Shown: piece by piece, positions 1-6,253 of the stretch | Numbering within the stretch: the first letter of the stretch is position 1 | Layout of the letters: the number at the start of each line of letters is the position of its first letter | NCBI GenBank assembly: GCA_027295475.1 | Contig: JAPUKV010000213.1 | Span: 1 to 6,413, forward strand | Direction: 5' to 3' | DNA length: 6,413 bases | Source of the DNA: Pseudomonadota bacterium | Lineage (GTDB): Bacteria > Pseudomonadota > Gammaproteobacteria > Woeseiales > Woeseiaceae | Made by a program: the position numbers and the translations under genes | The notes under the pieces: model-generated | What the model was told of the DNA's origin: nothing | Databases searched by the model: none | The model's input: the letters and a program-made list of their open reading frames with translations, nothing else

Positions 1-369
1 CATCAGCGCGAGGTGCTTGCGGGAAAACACAACCCGCAAGCGATGCTCGGCAAAATTCACCAGAGTGTCACGAACATCGTCCAGCGACTTGAGTTCAGCA
101 CCCTCATGGCTCGTGACGATCGAGTCGACAACGGCACGGAACAAATCCGCTTTTGTTGGGAAAAAACTGTACAGAGTTGCCTTGGAACCGCCCGATTTTT
201 GCACGATGGCATCGATCGACGTCTCACCGTAGCCCACTTTCAAGAACAGCTTCGTCGCAGCAGCAAGAATTTTGACCTTCCGCTGTTGGCCACGTGATGA
301 TGCAGGAGCTGGCTTTTTGCCGGTTTTCTTGCCCGCCCGTCTACTTGTTTTGTTTTTTTGCGCCGCCAA
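1..369 (-). CDS. TetR/AcrR-family transcriptional regulator (N-terminal part; 3' end outside window)
   Basis: This is the first 123 codons of a one-domain DNA-binding repressor; the ligand-binding C-terminus lies beyond the left edge. Residues about 30-80 form the TetR-type helix-turn-helix: QQRKVKILAAATKLF, then GYGETSIDAIVQKSGGSK and ATLYSFFPTKADLF, with the usual Y-x-F-F-x-x-K-x-x-L-F signature. About 27 lysine/arginine-rich, low-complexity residues precede it, which is long for the family. No ATG or GTG exists in frame between the upstream TGA and the HTH. I chose the TTG at 369-367 (product begins MAAQKNK) because an AGG lies 9 bases upstream; a second in-frame TTG is 18 bases further up. 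The gene lies 121 bases downstream of the Lrp-type gene on the same strand, so the two may be co-transcribed. Its target cannot be told from the sequence; autoregulation is usual in the family. The family call is firm; the start is uncertain. Confidence 0.88.
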   Translation of the reverse strand, partial: MAAQKNKTSRRAGKKTGKKPAPASSRGQQRKVKILAAATKLFLKVGYGETSIDAIVQKSGGSKATLYSFFPTKADLFRAVVDSIVTSHEGAELKSLDDVRDTLVNFAEHRLRVVFSRKHLALM

Positions 370-456
370 GGATCTGGGCCTGTTCAAAAAAGTCGATCAG
401 GTTTCGGATGTTACTCCACTCCTACCGTAACAGATGACAGTGCCGGTTTCGCCTGA

Positions 457-483
457 GGTTTCACCGTTAACTAAGGTCAAACC
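457..483. repeat. Imperfect inverted repeat between the two regulator genes
   Basis: GGTTTCACC (457-465) and GGTCAAACC (475-483) are inverted copies with one mismatch in nine pairs, around a 9-base spacer that contains the palindrome GTTAAC (466-471). Further GGTTTC copies lie at 400-405 and 445-450, the latter exactly 12 bases before the one at 457. The repeat begins 8 bases past the stop of the Lrp-type gene and about 90 bases upstream of the TetR-type start. No T-run follows on the minus strand, so an intrinsic terminator is unlikely. An operator for the TetR-family protein is possible; this is inference. Confidence 0.35.
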
Positions 484-490
484 CTCGCCG

Positions 491-976
491 TCAGAGCGGC
501 AACGCTGTCTCGAACTTGATCTGCCTTAATGCGAAATCGGAGTGAACCTGGGAGACACCCGGGGCGTTGAATATAACGTTTTCCAGAAAACGGTCATAGG
601 CTGCGACACTCGATATGGCCACACGCAGCATGATATCTGCAGAGCCGGTTGTGAAAAAACACTCCATGACTTCCGGTTGCTGCCGCATCAAATCGGCAAA
701 TTCGTCGCTGGAGGCCTTGGAGTGGCGCGCCATGGAAACATGCGCGAACACAGTTTCGCCGATGCCGACTTTTTTGGAATCCAGAACGGCCGTGTAGCGC
801 AGAATAACACCGGCTTCCTCGAGCCCCTTTACCCGCCGCCAGCAGGCTGACGGCGACAGCCCGACCTGTCGGGCCAGGTCCTGGTTGGTCAGCCGGCCGT
901 CTGCCTGGAGGGCCTTCAATATGCTGCGCTCGTAGTGATCCAGCGGCACCGCTTCGGTCTGTGATGGTGTTGTCAT
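491..976 (-). CDS. Lrp/AsnC-family transcriptional regulator
   Basis: This is a complete 161-residue feast/famine regulator, the normal length for the family. Residues about 10-70 form the N-terminal winged helix-turn-helix: LDHYERSILKALQADGRLT, then NQDLARQVGLSPSACWRRVK and the linker GLEEAGVILRYTAVLDSKKVG. Residues about 74-160 form the RAM domain, which binds amino acids and drives oligomerisation; it includes the effector-loop segment TTGSADIMLRV (109-119). I chose ATG 976 because AGGA (989-986) sits 9 bases upstream. A TTG at 985 is also in frame but abuts the AGGA. The gene is divergent from the aminomutase operon with 143 bases between them, the classic arrangement for a local Lrp-type regulator of amino acid metabolism. 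Phenylalanine, tyrosine or a beta-amino acid as effector is inference from context. Confidence 0.93.
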   Translation of the reverse strand: MTTPSQTEAVPLDHYERSILKALQADGRLTNQDLARQVGLSPSACWRRVKGLEEAGVILRYTAVLDSKKVGIGETVFAHVSMARHSKASSDEFADLMRQQPEVMECFFTTGSADIMLRVAISSVAAYDRFLENVIFNAPGVSQVHSDFALRQIKFETALPL

Positions 977-999
977 TCGGAACAATCCTGTCGTAAAAT
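970..999 (+). promoter_or_regulatory. Candidate sigma-70-type promoter for the aminomutase operon
   Basis: TTGTCA (970-975) matches the -35 consensus at five of six bases. TAAAAT (994-999) is a reasonable -10, and the spacer is 18 bases. The element overlaps the start of the divergent Lrp-type gene and would give a leader of about 110 bases before the aminomutase ATG. It was found by eye and is not exclusive; in this A+T-rich region such matches can arise by chance. Confidence 0.3.
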
Positions 1000-1021
1000 A
1001 GATAGTTAAAGAAAGGTTCTT

Positions 1022-1074
1022 CCGATTTTAGCCGATAAATCGAAAAAAAAGAAAGAATTTTGCGGGAAAATCGG
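1022..1074. promoter_or_regulatory. Divergent control region with repeated CGATTT/AAATCG half-sites
   Basis: The 143 bases between the two divergent genes are strongly A+T-rich compared with the flanking coding DNA. Three copies of one motif occur: CGATTT at 1023-1028, AAATCG at 1037-1042 (a 20-base inverted repeat with the first) and AAATCG at 1068-1073. The outer pair extends to a perfect 8-base inverted repeat, CCGATTTT (1022-1029) and AAAATCGG (1067-1074). The two AAATCG copies are 31 bases apart, close to three helical turns, as expected for sites bound on one face by an oligomeric Lrp-type protein. Binding is inferred from position and symmetry only. The outer arms could alternatively form a stem in the operon leader RNA. 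Confidence 0.4.
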
Positions 1075-1119
1075 CGTAAGCTGCTTCTTATCAATGACTT
1101 AATTGCGCCGAGACCAGCC

Positions 1120-2736
1120 ATGCTTCCAGATACCGCCAGCCGAGCCGCCTCGACCATCATTCCCGATGGAGCGAGCCTGACCGTCGATTCGCTGTTGGAC
1201 GTCGCACGCGATCCCACGACCCGAATTGAGCTTACGCCCGAGATTCGCAAGCGTGTGATCGCCTCACGTAAATTACTTGAGGAATTCGTCGATGCCGGCC
1301 GGGTCATTTATGGCGTAACGACGAGTGTCGGCGGGTTCGTTAACTGGTTGGTCCCGCCGTCTCATGCCGAAGAGACGCAGAACAACATCATGCGTTCGGT
1401 CCAAACCAACGTCGGTCCGCATCTTGACGACCACTATGTGCGCGCTTCGATGCTCGCCCGAATAAACTCACTGGGTCGCGGTTACTCGGCCATCTCGATA
1501 GAGAATCTCGATAAGTATGTCGCCATGTACAACCGTGGCGTTTTGCCGTGCATTCCCGAAAAAGGCTCACTTGGCGCCAGCGGTGACCTCGGGCCGCTGG
1601 CGTGTATTGGCCTCGTCGGCACAGGTCAGTGGCGCGCGAAATTCGATGGTGAAGTCATGCCCGGCGCAGAGGCAATGGAGAAAGCCGGCATAGAACCGAT
1701 GAAACTCAGTTACAAGGAAGGCCTCGCGCTTATCAATGGCACGTCGGTGATGACCGCCATCGCCGCCTGCCTTGTTGCGGAAAGCAAGAGCCTGATCAAG
1801 GCCTACACACTGGCGACTTGTATGAGTCTGGAAGTGCACAAGGCCAAAATCATGCCATTTCACCCGGCGGCGCACCGGCAAAAACCGCATGTGGGGCAAA
1901 GACAGATTGCGGAGTGCATTTACGACACGCTCGCCGACAGCAAGATGATCGTTCAGGACGAGGAAACAGAAAAATGGCTGAGAGATCTTGCCACCGATGA
2001 ACCCATTGGTCTCGACCAACAGATCGAAGACGTCTATTCAATCCGTGCGACACCACAGATCCTTGGACCGGTGGTAGACACCACGGTGTTCGTGCAACAA
2101 ACCGTCGAGATCGAAATCAACTCATCGAACGACAATCCCCTGGTTGTCGTCGAGGACGGCGAAGCAGTGCACAACGCAAACTTTCATGGCCAGTACATCG
2201 CCAATGCCATGGACCAGCTGGCAATCGTGCTGGTGAATATGTGCAATCTATCGGATCGCCGCAACAACCGCCTGCTCCATCCGAGTCTCAACGGAAGCCT
2301 GCCGCCGTTCCTGGTCAAGGAGAACGCCGGAGTACGCATGGGGCTTATGGGTGGCCAGTTCCTGGCGACCTCACTGACTGCCGAGAATCGCCAGATGTGC
2401 ATGCCGATGTCCATTCAGACTCTGCCGTCGACCGGTGATTTTCAGGATCATGTCAGTTTCGGGATGAATGCGGCCCGGCGGACACGGGATATCCTGGATA
2501 ATACTCGTCATATCCTCGCGTATGAGTTGATTTGCACTTGCCAGGCGGCAGATCTTCGCGGCGTCGATCAACTCAGTGCGGCGACCCGCGCGCTGTATGA
2601 CATGGTACGCGAACACGTGCCTTATCTTGATCACGACGAGCCCCTCACTGATCACCTTGAGACGCTTGCGGCGATGTTTGCCAGTGGCGAGTTTCTTAAA
2701 GCAGTACCGCAGGAGGTCAAAGCCTACAACTGGTAA
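1120..2736 (+). CDS. MIO-dependent aromatic amino acid aminomutase/ammonia-lyase (AdmH-like, probably phenylalanine 2,3-aminomutase)
   Basis: This 538-residue enzyme belongs to the histidine/phenylalanine ammonia-lyase superfamily and is expected to act in the cytoplasm. The MIO electrophile would form from Ala153-Ser154-Gly155 in GSLGASGDLGPL. Other active-site elements are Tyr64 in IYGVTTSVGGF (catalytic base loop), Asn207 in LINGTS, Tyr306 and Arg309 in VYSIRATPQILGP (the Arg binds substrate carboxylate), and NSSNDNP (334-340). From memory, the segment IYGV-T-S-GGFVN and later blocks such as SLGxSGDLGPL, QIEDxYSIRxTPQILGP and STGDFQD match the AdmH phenylalanine aminomutase better than histidine or plant lyases. 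At the aryl-selectivity position it has Ser93-Val94, where tyrosine enzymes carry His-Leu; AdmH has Ala-Val. I chose ATG 1120 because it gives a length near AdmH (about 540); the upstream in-frame TTG 1060 would add 20 unconserved residues. The family is certain; mutase versus lyase and Phe versus Tyr are inferred. Histidine ammonia-lyase is unlikely. Confidence 0.88.
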   Translation: MLPDTASRAASTIIPDGASLTVDSLLDVARDPTTRIELTPEIRKRVIASRKLLEEFVDAGRVIYGVTTSVGGFVNWLVPPSHAEETQNNIMRSVQTNVGPHLDDHYVRASMLARINSLGRGYSAISIENLDKYVAMYNRGVLPCIPEKGSLGASGDLGPLACIGLVGTGQWRAKFDGEVMPGAEAMEKAGIEPMKLSYKEGLALINGTSVMTAIAACLVAESKSLIKAYTLATCMSLEVHKAKIMPFHPAAHRQKPHVGQRQIAECIYDTLADSKMIVQDEETEKWLRDLATDEPIGLDQQIEDVYSIRATPQILGPVVDTTVFVQQTVEIEINSSNDNPLVVVEDGEAVHNANFHGQYIANAMDQLAIVLVNMCNLSDRRNNRLLHPSLNGSLPPFLVKENAGVRMGLMGGQFLATSLTAENRQMCMPMSIQTLPSTGDFQDHVSFGMNAARRTRDILDNTRHILAYELICTCQAADLRGVDQLSAATRALYDMVREHVPYLDHDEPLTDHLETLAAMFASGEFLKAVPQEVKAYNW

Positions 2737-2746
2737 AGTGTCTGAC

Positions 2747-4006
2747 ATGACATCTGCGATTCATGCAGCCTATCTTGAGCGTACCCGATCCAGCGCCGGT
2801 CACTACGCACGCGCGTGCGAACTCATGCCAGGTGGCACCTCGCGTCAGGCTGCGTTCTGGAAGCCCTATCCCCTGACGATCAAGCGTGGTGAAGGCGCGT
2901 ACTTCTGGGATGTCGACGGCCACCAGTACCTTGATCTGATCAACAACTATACGGCGATGGTCCACGGACACGCTTATCCGCCCATTGTCGAGGCAGTGCG
3001 AAAGCAGATCGGCGACGGGACCGGCTGGGCTGCCGCCAACGAACCGCAGTGCCGTCTCGCCGCACTGATCGTCGATCGTGTGCCTTCCATCGAACAGGTT
3101 CGCTTCACCAATTCCGGATCCGAAGCCGGCGCTCTCGCTTTCACCATCGCCCGGATAATTACCGGCAGAACGAAATTGTTGATGGCACGCTATGGCTATC
3201 ATGGTTCGCTGCTCGAGTTTGAAATCGGTTCCTTCGGCAACGAGGGGCCGCTTACGCATCTGGCAAGCTACAATGACCTGGCGGATTTCGAGGCCGTGCT
3301 TGACGAGCACGGTGACGACATCGCAGCAGTTTTTCTCGAGCCAGTGCTGGGGTCAGGCGGCATTCTCGAGGGCGAGGTAAAATTTCTTCACGGGGTCAGG
3401 AATTCAGCACATGAGGCTGGCGCACTGTTCGTGCTCGACGAAGTGCTCACGCTGCGATTCGCCATGGGTGGATGTCAGGCCGGTATTGATATTGAGCCGG
3501 ACCTGACGATGCTGGGCAAGATCATTGGCGGCGGGTTTCCCGTCGGTGCAGTGGGCGGCCACGCAGACATACTGCGAATATTTGATCCCGACGATATGAA
3601 AGTCTTTCACACCGGCACGTTCAACGCGAACCCGGTGACGATGGTTGCGGGAGAAATATCATTGCGCGAGCTGACCGCGGAGCGCATCGAGCGAATGAAC
3701 AAGCTGCGCGAAGCGCTGCAGTCGGGGCTCGCCGATCTGGCAAAGAAGCATGGCCTGCCTTTGGCGACAAACCACTATGGCTCCTGCCTGAACATCTATT
3801 TCAGCGAATCGGTTCCCGAGTCGTCTGTTGTCCGTGACGACGAGGAGGCGATAGACCGGTTTCATCTCGCGTGCATCAATCACGGATTGTTCATTGCGTC
3901 TCGGGGCATGATTGCGTTGTCTACGGTTATCGGGGAAGACCACGTTGCCGAGGCGATCGAACGCGCCGACGCCGCAATGCGCGACGTAGCGGCCGAGATC
4001 GGCTGA
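2747..4006 (+). CDS. Class III PLP aminotransferase, beta-phenylalanine-aminotransferase-like
   Basis: This 419-residue fold-type I PLP enzyme is of the glutamate-1-semialdehyde-aminomutase-like branch. The catalytic lysine is Lys258 in LTMLGKIIGGG. Asp231-Glu232 (LDEVLT) contacts the pyridine ring, NSGSEA (122-127) and YHG (151-153) hold the cofactor, and HTGTFNANP (288-296) is the phosphate loop. Two residues point to beta-amino acids: Arg33 in GGTSRQAAF and Arg386 in ASRGM align with the two substrate-carboxylate arginines I recall from Variovorax beta-phenylalanine aminotransferase (Arg41, Arg398). Expected reaction: beta-aryl-beta-amino acid plus 2-oxoglutarate gives 3-oxo-3-arylpropanoate plus glutamate. 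A true HemL is unlikely because the NSPVRAF-type N-terminal motif is missing and there is no haem context. It starts 10 bases after the aminomutase stop. ATG 2747 is chosen; an in-frame GTG 2738 would add three residues. Neither has a strong ribosome site, so translation may be coupled. Confidence 0.85.
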   Translation: MTSAIHAAYLERTRSSAGHYARACELMPGGTSRQAAFWKPYPLTIKRGEGAYFWDVDGHQYLDLINNYTAMVHGHAYPPIVEAVRKQIGDGTGWAAANEPQCRLAALIVDRVPSIEQVRFTNSGSEAGALAFTIARIITGRTKLLMARYGYHGSLLEFEIGSFGNEGPLTHLASYNDLADFEAVLDEHGDDIAAVFLEPVLGSGGILEGEVKFLHGVRNSAHEAGALFVLDEVLTLRFAMGGCQAGIDIEPDLTMLGKIIGGGFPVGAVGGHADILRIFDPDDMKVFHTGTFNANPVTMVAGEISLRELTAERIERMNKLREALQSGLADLAKKHGLPLATNHYGSCLNIYFSESVPESSVVRDDEEAIDRFHLACINHGLFIASRGMIALSTVIGEDHVAEAIERADAAMRDVAAEIG

Positions 4007-4011
4007 ACAGA

Positions 4012-5883
4012 ATGGCGGGGCGAGCAACACCGGAATTCGCGCCTGCGCGGGTCGATGTTGAACACCTGCCAGGAGGCGGCCTCATTCTGCGCTCGCCATT
4101 GAAACTCGAATCCTATGCCGCGAACATCTGCTCGTACCTGGTCGATTGGGCGGAACAGGCGCCGGAGCGGACATTTCTTGCAGAACGTTCGGTAACGGGT
4201 GACTGGCGAAGCGTTACCTACGGCGAAGCTCTGGCGTCCGTTCGCGGGCTGGCACAGGCGCTATTGGCCCGTGGCGTGAGCGAAGACCGCCCGGTCATGA
4301 TTCTCTCTGATAACAGCATCGAGAATGGTCTGCTGCAACTGGCGGCGATGTTCACGGGCATTCCCGTGTCGCCTGTTTCTCCGGCCTACTCGTTGATGTC
4401 GCGCGATTTCGGCAAGCTCAGGCACGTTTTTGACCTGGTCAGGCCGAAGCTCGTGTATGCCTCCAATGGCGAACTGTTTAACGATGCGCTGATGGCACTG
4501 GATCTCGATGGCGTTACGCTTGTAGTGAAGGAGGGTGTTCCGGCCGGCATCGAGGCGGTGCCGATAGACGAACTGCTGGCAACAAAACCGACTTCTGCCA
4601 TCGATGCGGCATTCTCCCGGGTGGGTCCGGACACAGTCGCGAAAATCCTGTTTACCTCCGGATCAACCGGAATGCCGAAGGGAGTCATCAATACGCAGCG
4701 GATGATGTGTTCCAACCAGCAGGCAATCACTCAAATCTGGCCGTTCATTACTCGTCGCCCGCCGATACTGGTCGATTGGCTGCCCTGGAATCACACTTTC
4801 GGTGGCAACCATAATTTCAACTTGATTTTGCGAAACGGCGGGACACTGCATATAGATGCTGGCAAACCGGCACCGGGGATGTTTCAAGCCACGGTAGATA
4901 ACCTGCGCGAGATTGCGCCGACCATTTATTTCAACGTCCCCCGCGGCTTTCAGATGTTGGCGCCATACCTGGAGCAGGATGCAGAATTTCGTGATCACTT
5001 TTTTTCGAACCTCGACACAATATTTTATGCAGCTGCGGCGCTGCCGCAGGACCTCTGGGAGCGATTCGAGAATCTGTCGATGGCGGCACTTGGTAAGAAG
5101 ATCGCCATGACCTCCGCCTGGGGCCTGACTGAATCCGCGCCGCTCGCCACAGGCGTTCACTTTCCCATTGCCCGCGCCGGCGTGATCGGCCTGCCAGTGC
5201 CGGGAACCGAACTCAAGATGCTACCGAGTGCCGGCAAGCTGGAACTGCGCTTGCGCGGACCCAACATTACGCCAGGATATTTCAGGCGTGATGATCTGAC
5301 TCACGAAGCCTTTGACGAAGATGGCTTCTACAGGACCGGCGATGCCGGTAAGTTTGCCGATCCGGACGACCCCTCACAGGGGATCTTGTTTGACGGTCGT
5401 GTCGCCGAAGACTTCAAGTTATTGACCGGCTCATGGGTCAGCACCGGCATGGTCAGGGTCGCCGCAATTTCCGCGTGCACCGCGCTCATTCAGGATGCCG
5501 TGGTCACGGGTCACGATCGCGACGACATCGGCCTGCTGATTATTCCGAATGTTGCAGGAATGGCGAAGATAGCCGGCCTCAGCGCCGACGCTTCCTTACC
5601 GGACCTGTTGGGCCACATAAAGGTCAGGCAGACATTGCGCGATGACCTGGCCGCTCACAATTCCCGGAACCCGGCCTCCAGCACACGCATCGCCCGGATT
5701 CTGTTTTTGACTGAAGCCCTCGACATCGATGCCGGCGAAATCACCGACAAGGGTTACGTTAATCAACGCGCGGTACTCGAGCGGCGGCACGCCCTTGTGG
5801 AGCAACTCTACAGTAACGATGCCGAAGTAATCCTGATCGATAGTGGTACTGACGGATGGTTGAAGACAGCCGCAGACACCTGA
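4012..5883 (+). CDS. Feruloyl-CoA-synthase-type aryl/acyl-CoA ligase
   Basis: This 623-residue ANL-superfamily adenylating enzyme would make an acyl-CoA from a carboxylic acid, ATP and CoA. Visible motifs are the P-loop [10 protein letters not shown] (215-224), AWGLTESAP (369-377), YRTGD (440-444), [16 protein letters not shown] (461-476) and the C-terminal catalytic Lys580 in [11 protein letters not shown]. Segments [33 protein letters not shown] and [13 protein letters not shown] are typical of the feruloyl-CoA synthase subfamily, and the length fits its roughly 610-625 residues. The open frame extends 47 codons upstream into the aminotransferase; I chose ATG 4012 because homology starts at [11 protein letters not shown] and it lies 5 bases after the preceding stop. 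The ribosome site is weak, suggesting coupling. The substrate is uncertain: with its neighbours it could be a cinnamate or a 3-oxo-3-arylpropanoate (a benzoylacetate-type acid). No hydratase/aldolase of ferulate catabolism is in view. Confidence 0.88.
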   Translation: MAGRATPEFAPARVDVEHLPGGGLILRSPLKLESYAANICSYLVDWAEQAPERTFLAERSVTGDWRSVTYGEALASVRGLAQALLARGVSEDRPVMILSDNSIENGLLQLAAMFTGIPVSPVSPAYSLMSRDFGKLRHVFDLVRPKLVYASNGELFNDALMALDLDGVTLVVKEGVPAGIEAVPIDELLATKPTSAIDAAFSRVGPDTVAKILFTSGSTGMPKGVINTQRMMCSNQQAITQIWPFITRRPPILVDWLPWNHTFGGNHNFNLILRNGGTLHIDAGKPAPGMFQATVDNLREIAPTIYFNVPRGFQMLAPYLEQDAEFRDHFFSNLDTIFYAAAALPQDLWERFENLSMAALGKKIAMTSAWGLTESAPLATGVHFPIARAGVIGLPVPGTELKMLPSAGKLELRLRGPNITPGYFRRDDLTHEAFDEDGFYRTGDAGKFADPDDPSQGILFDGRVAEDFKLLTGSWVSTGMVRVAAISACTALIQDAVVTGHDRDDIGLLIIPNVAGMAKIAGLSADASLPDLLGHIKVRQTLRDDLAAHNSRNPASSTRIARILFLTEALDIDAGEITDKGYVNQRAVLERRHALVEQLYSNDAEVILIDSGTDGWLKTAADT

Positions 5884-5899
5884 TGTCCGGGCCCGCAGT

Positions 5900-5904
5900 G
5901 GAGA
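5900..5904 (+). promoter_or_regulatory. Ribosome binding site of the first XdhC-family gene
   Basis: GGAGA lies 7 bases before ATG 5912. It is the clearest Shine-Dalgarno site in the operon and supports this start. It implies independent initiation after the 28-base gap that follows the ligase, whereas the upstream genes look translationally coupled. Confidence 0.6.
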
Positions 5905-5911
5905 ACAACAC

Positions 5912-6253
5912 ATGACTCAGGCAGGCGTTACCGATCGTGATCCACAGGATGTGGTGGAGCTGGCGCTGGAGTGGCGCCAATCGGGAAAATCCGTCGCGTT
6001 GGCCACGGTCGTTCAGACCTGGGGTTCGTCACCCCGGCCTGCAGGCAGCAATCTCGTGATCGCCGATGATGGCTCTTTTGAAGGATCGGTCTCCGGCGGT
6101 TGTGTCGAGGGAGAAGTCATCCGCGCCGCGATGGAAGTCATCCGCGACGGCAGGCAACAGATGCTGGAGTTTGGTGTCACTGACGACGAAGCCTGGCAGG
6201 TTGGACTGGCCTGCGGCGGCCAGATCCAGATTCTGGTGGAACCGGTCGAATGA
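5912..6253 (+). CDS. XdhC/CoxI-family protein, short N-terminal-domain form
   Basis: This 113-residue protein consists essentially of the XdhC_CoxI N-terminal domain. Recognisable blocks are SVALATVVQTWGSSPRPAGS (27-46), GSVSGGCVEGEV (58-69, with Cys64) and GLACGGQIQILVEP (98-111, with Cys101), the conserved core of the family. Members help insert or sulfurate the molybdenum cofactor of xanthine-dehydrogenase/CO-dehydrogenase-type hydroxylases in the cytoplasm. Full XdhC proteins add a C-terminal Rossmann-like domain, missing here; such short forms are commonly paired with a second XdhC-family gene, as seen directly downstream. The stop overlaps the next start by 4 bases (ATGA). The family is firm; the client enzyme lies outside the window and is unknown. 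Confidence 0.9.
   Translation: MTQAGVTDRDPQDVVELALEWRQSGKSVALATVVQTWGSSPRPAGSNLVIADDGSFEGSVSGGCVEGEVIRAAMEVIRDGRQQMLEFGVTDDEAWQVGLACGGQIQILVEPVE

Noticed and set aside
13..297. Plus-strand open frames over the left end.
   Set aside because: They are antisense to a convincing TetR helix-turn-helix on the minus strand and show no family features.
1060..1119. A 20-residue N-terminal extension of the aminomutase from an in-frame TTG.
   Set aside because: It lies in the A+T-rich control region, has no good ribosome site, and the added residues do not resemble the family; ATG 1120 gives a length close to AdmH.
594..1307. A 237-codon open frame on the minus strand across the Lrp-type gene, the divergent gap and the aminomutase start.
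   Set aside because: It is antisense to or out of frame with two clear genes, is low-complexity (Ser/Arg-rich) and shows no recognisable domain.
2711..2716. A perfect AGGAGG near the end of the aminomutase, as ribosome site of the aminotransferase.
   Set aside because: It is 30 bases before ATG 2747 and 21 before GTG 2738, too far for normal initiation. It might cause pausing or help coupling, but I cannot support that.
1120..2736. Histidine ammonia-lyase (HutH) as the product.
   Set aside because: No other hut genes are present, and the IYGVTTSVGGFVN block and selectivity residues match aromatic aminomutases instead.
2747..4006. Glutamate-1-semialdehyde 2,1-aminomutase (HemL) as the product.
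   Set aside because: The fold is shared, but the HemL N-terminal motif is absent, the arginine pattern fits beta-aminotransferases and no tetrapyrrole genes are nearby.
3871..4011. An upstream extension of the CoA ligase into the aminotransferase gene.
   Set aside because: The extension is an arginine-rich out-of-frame reading of the aminotransferase end; ligase homology begins right after ATG 4012.
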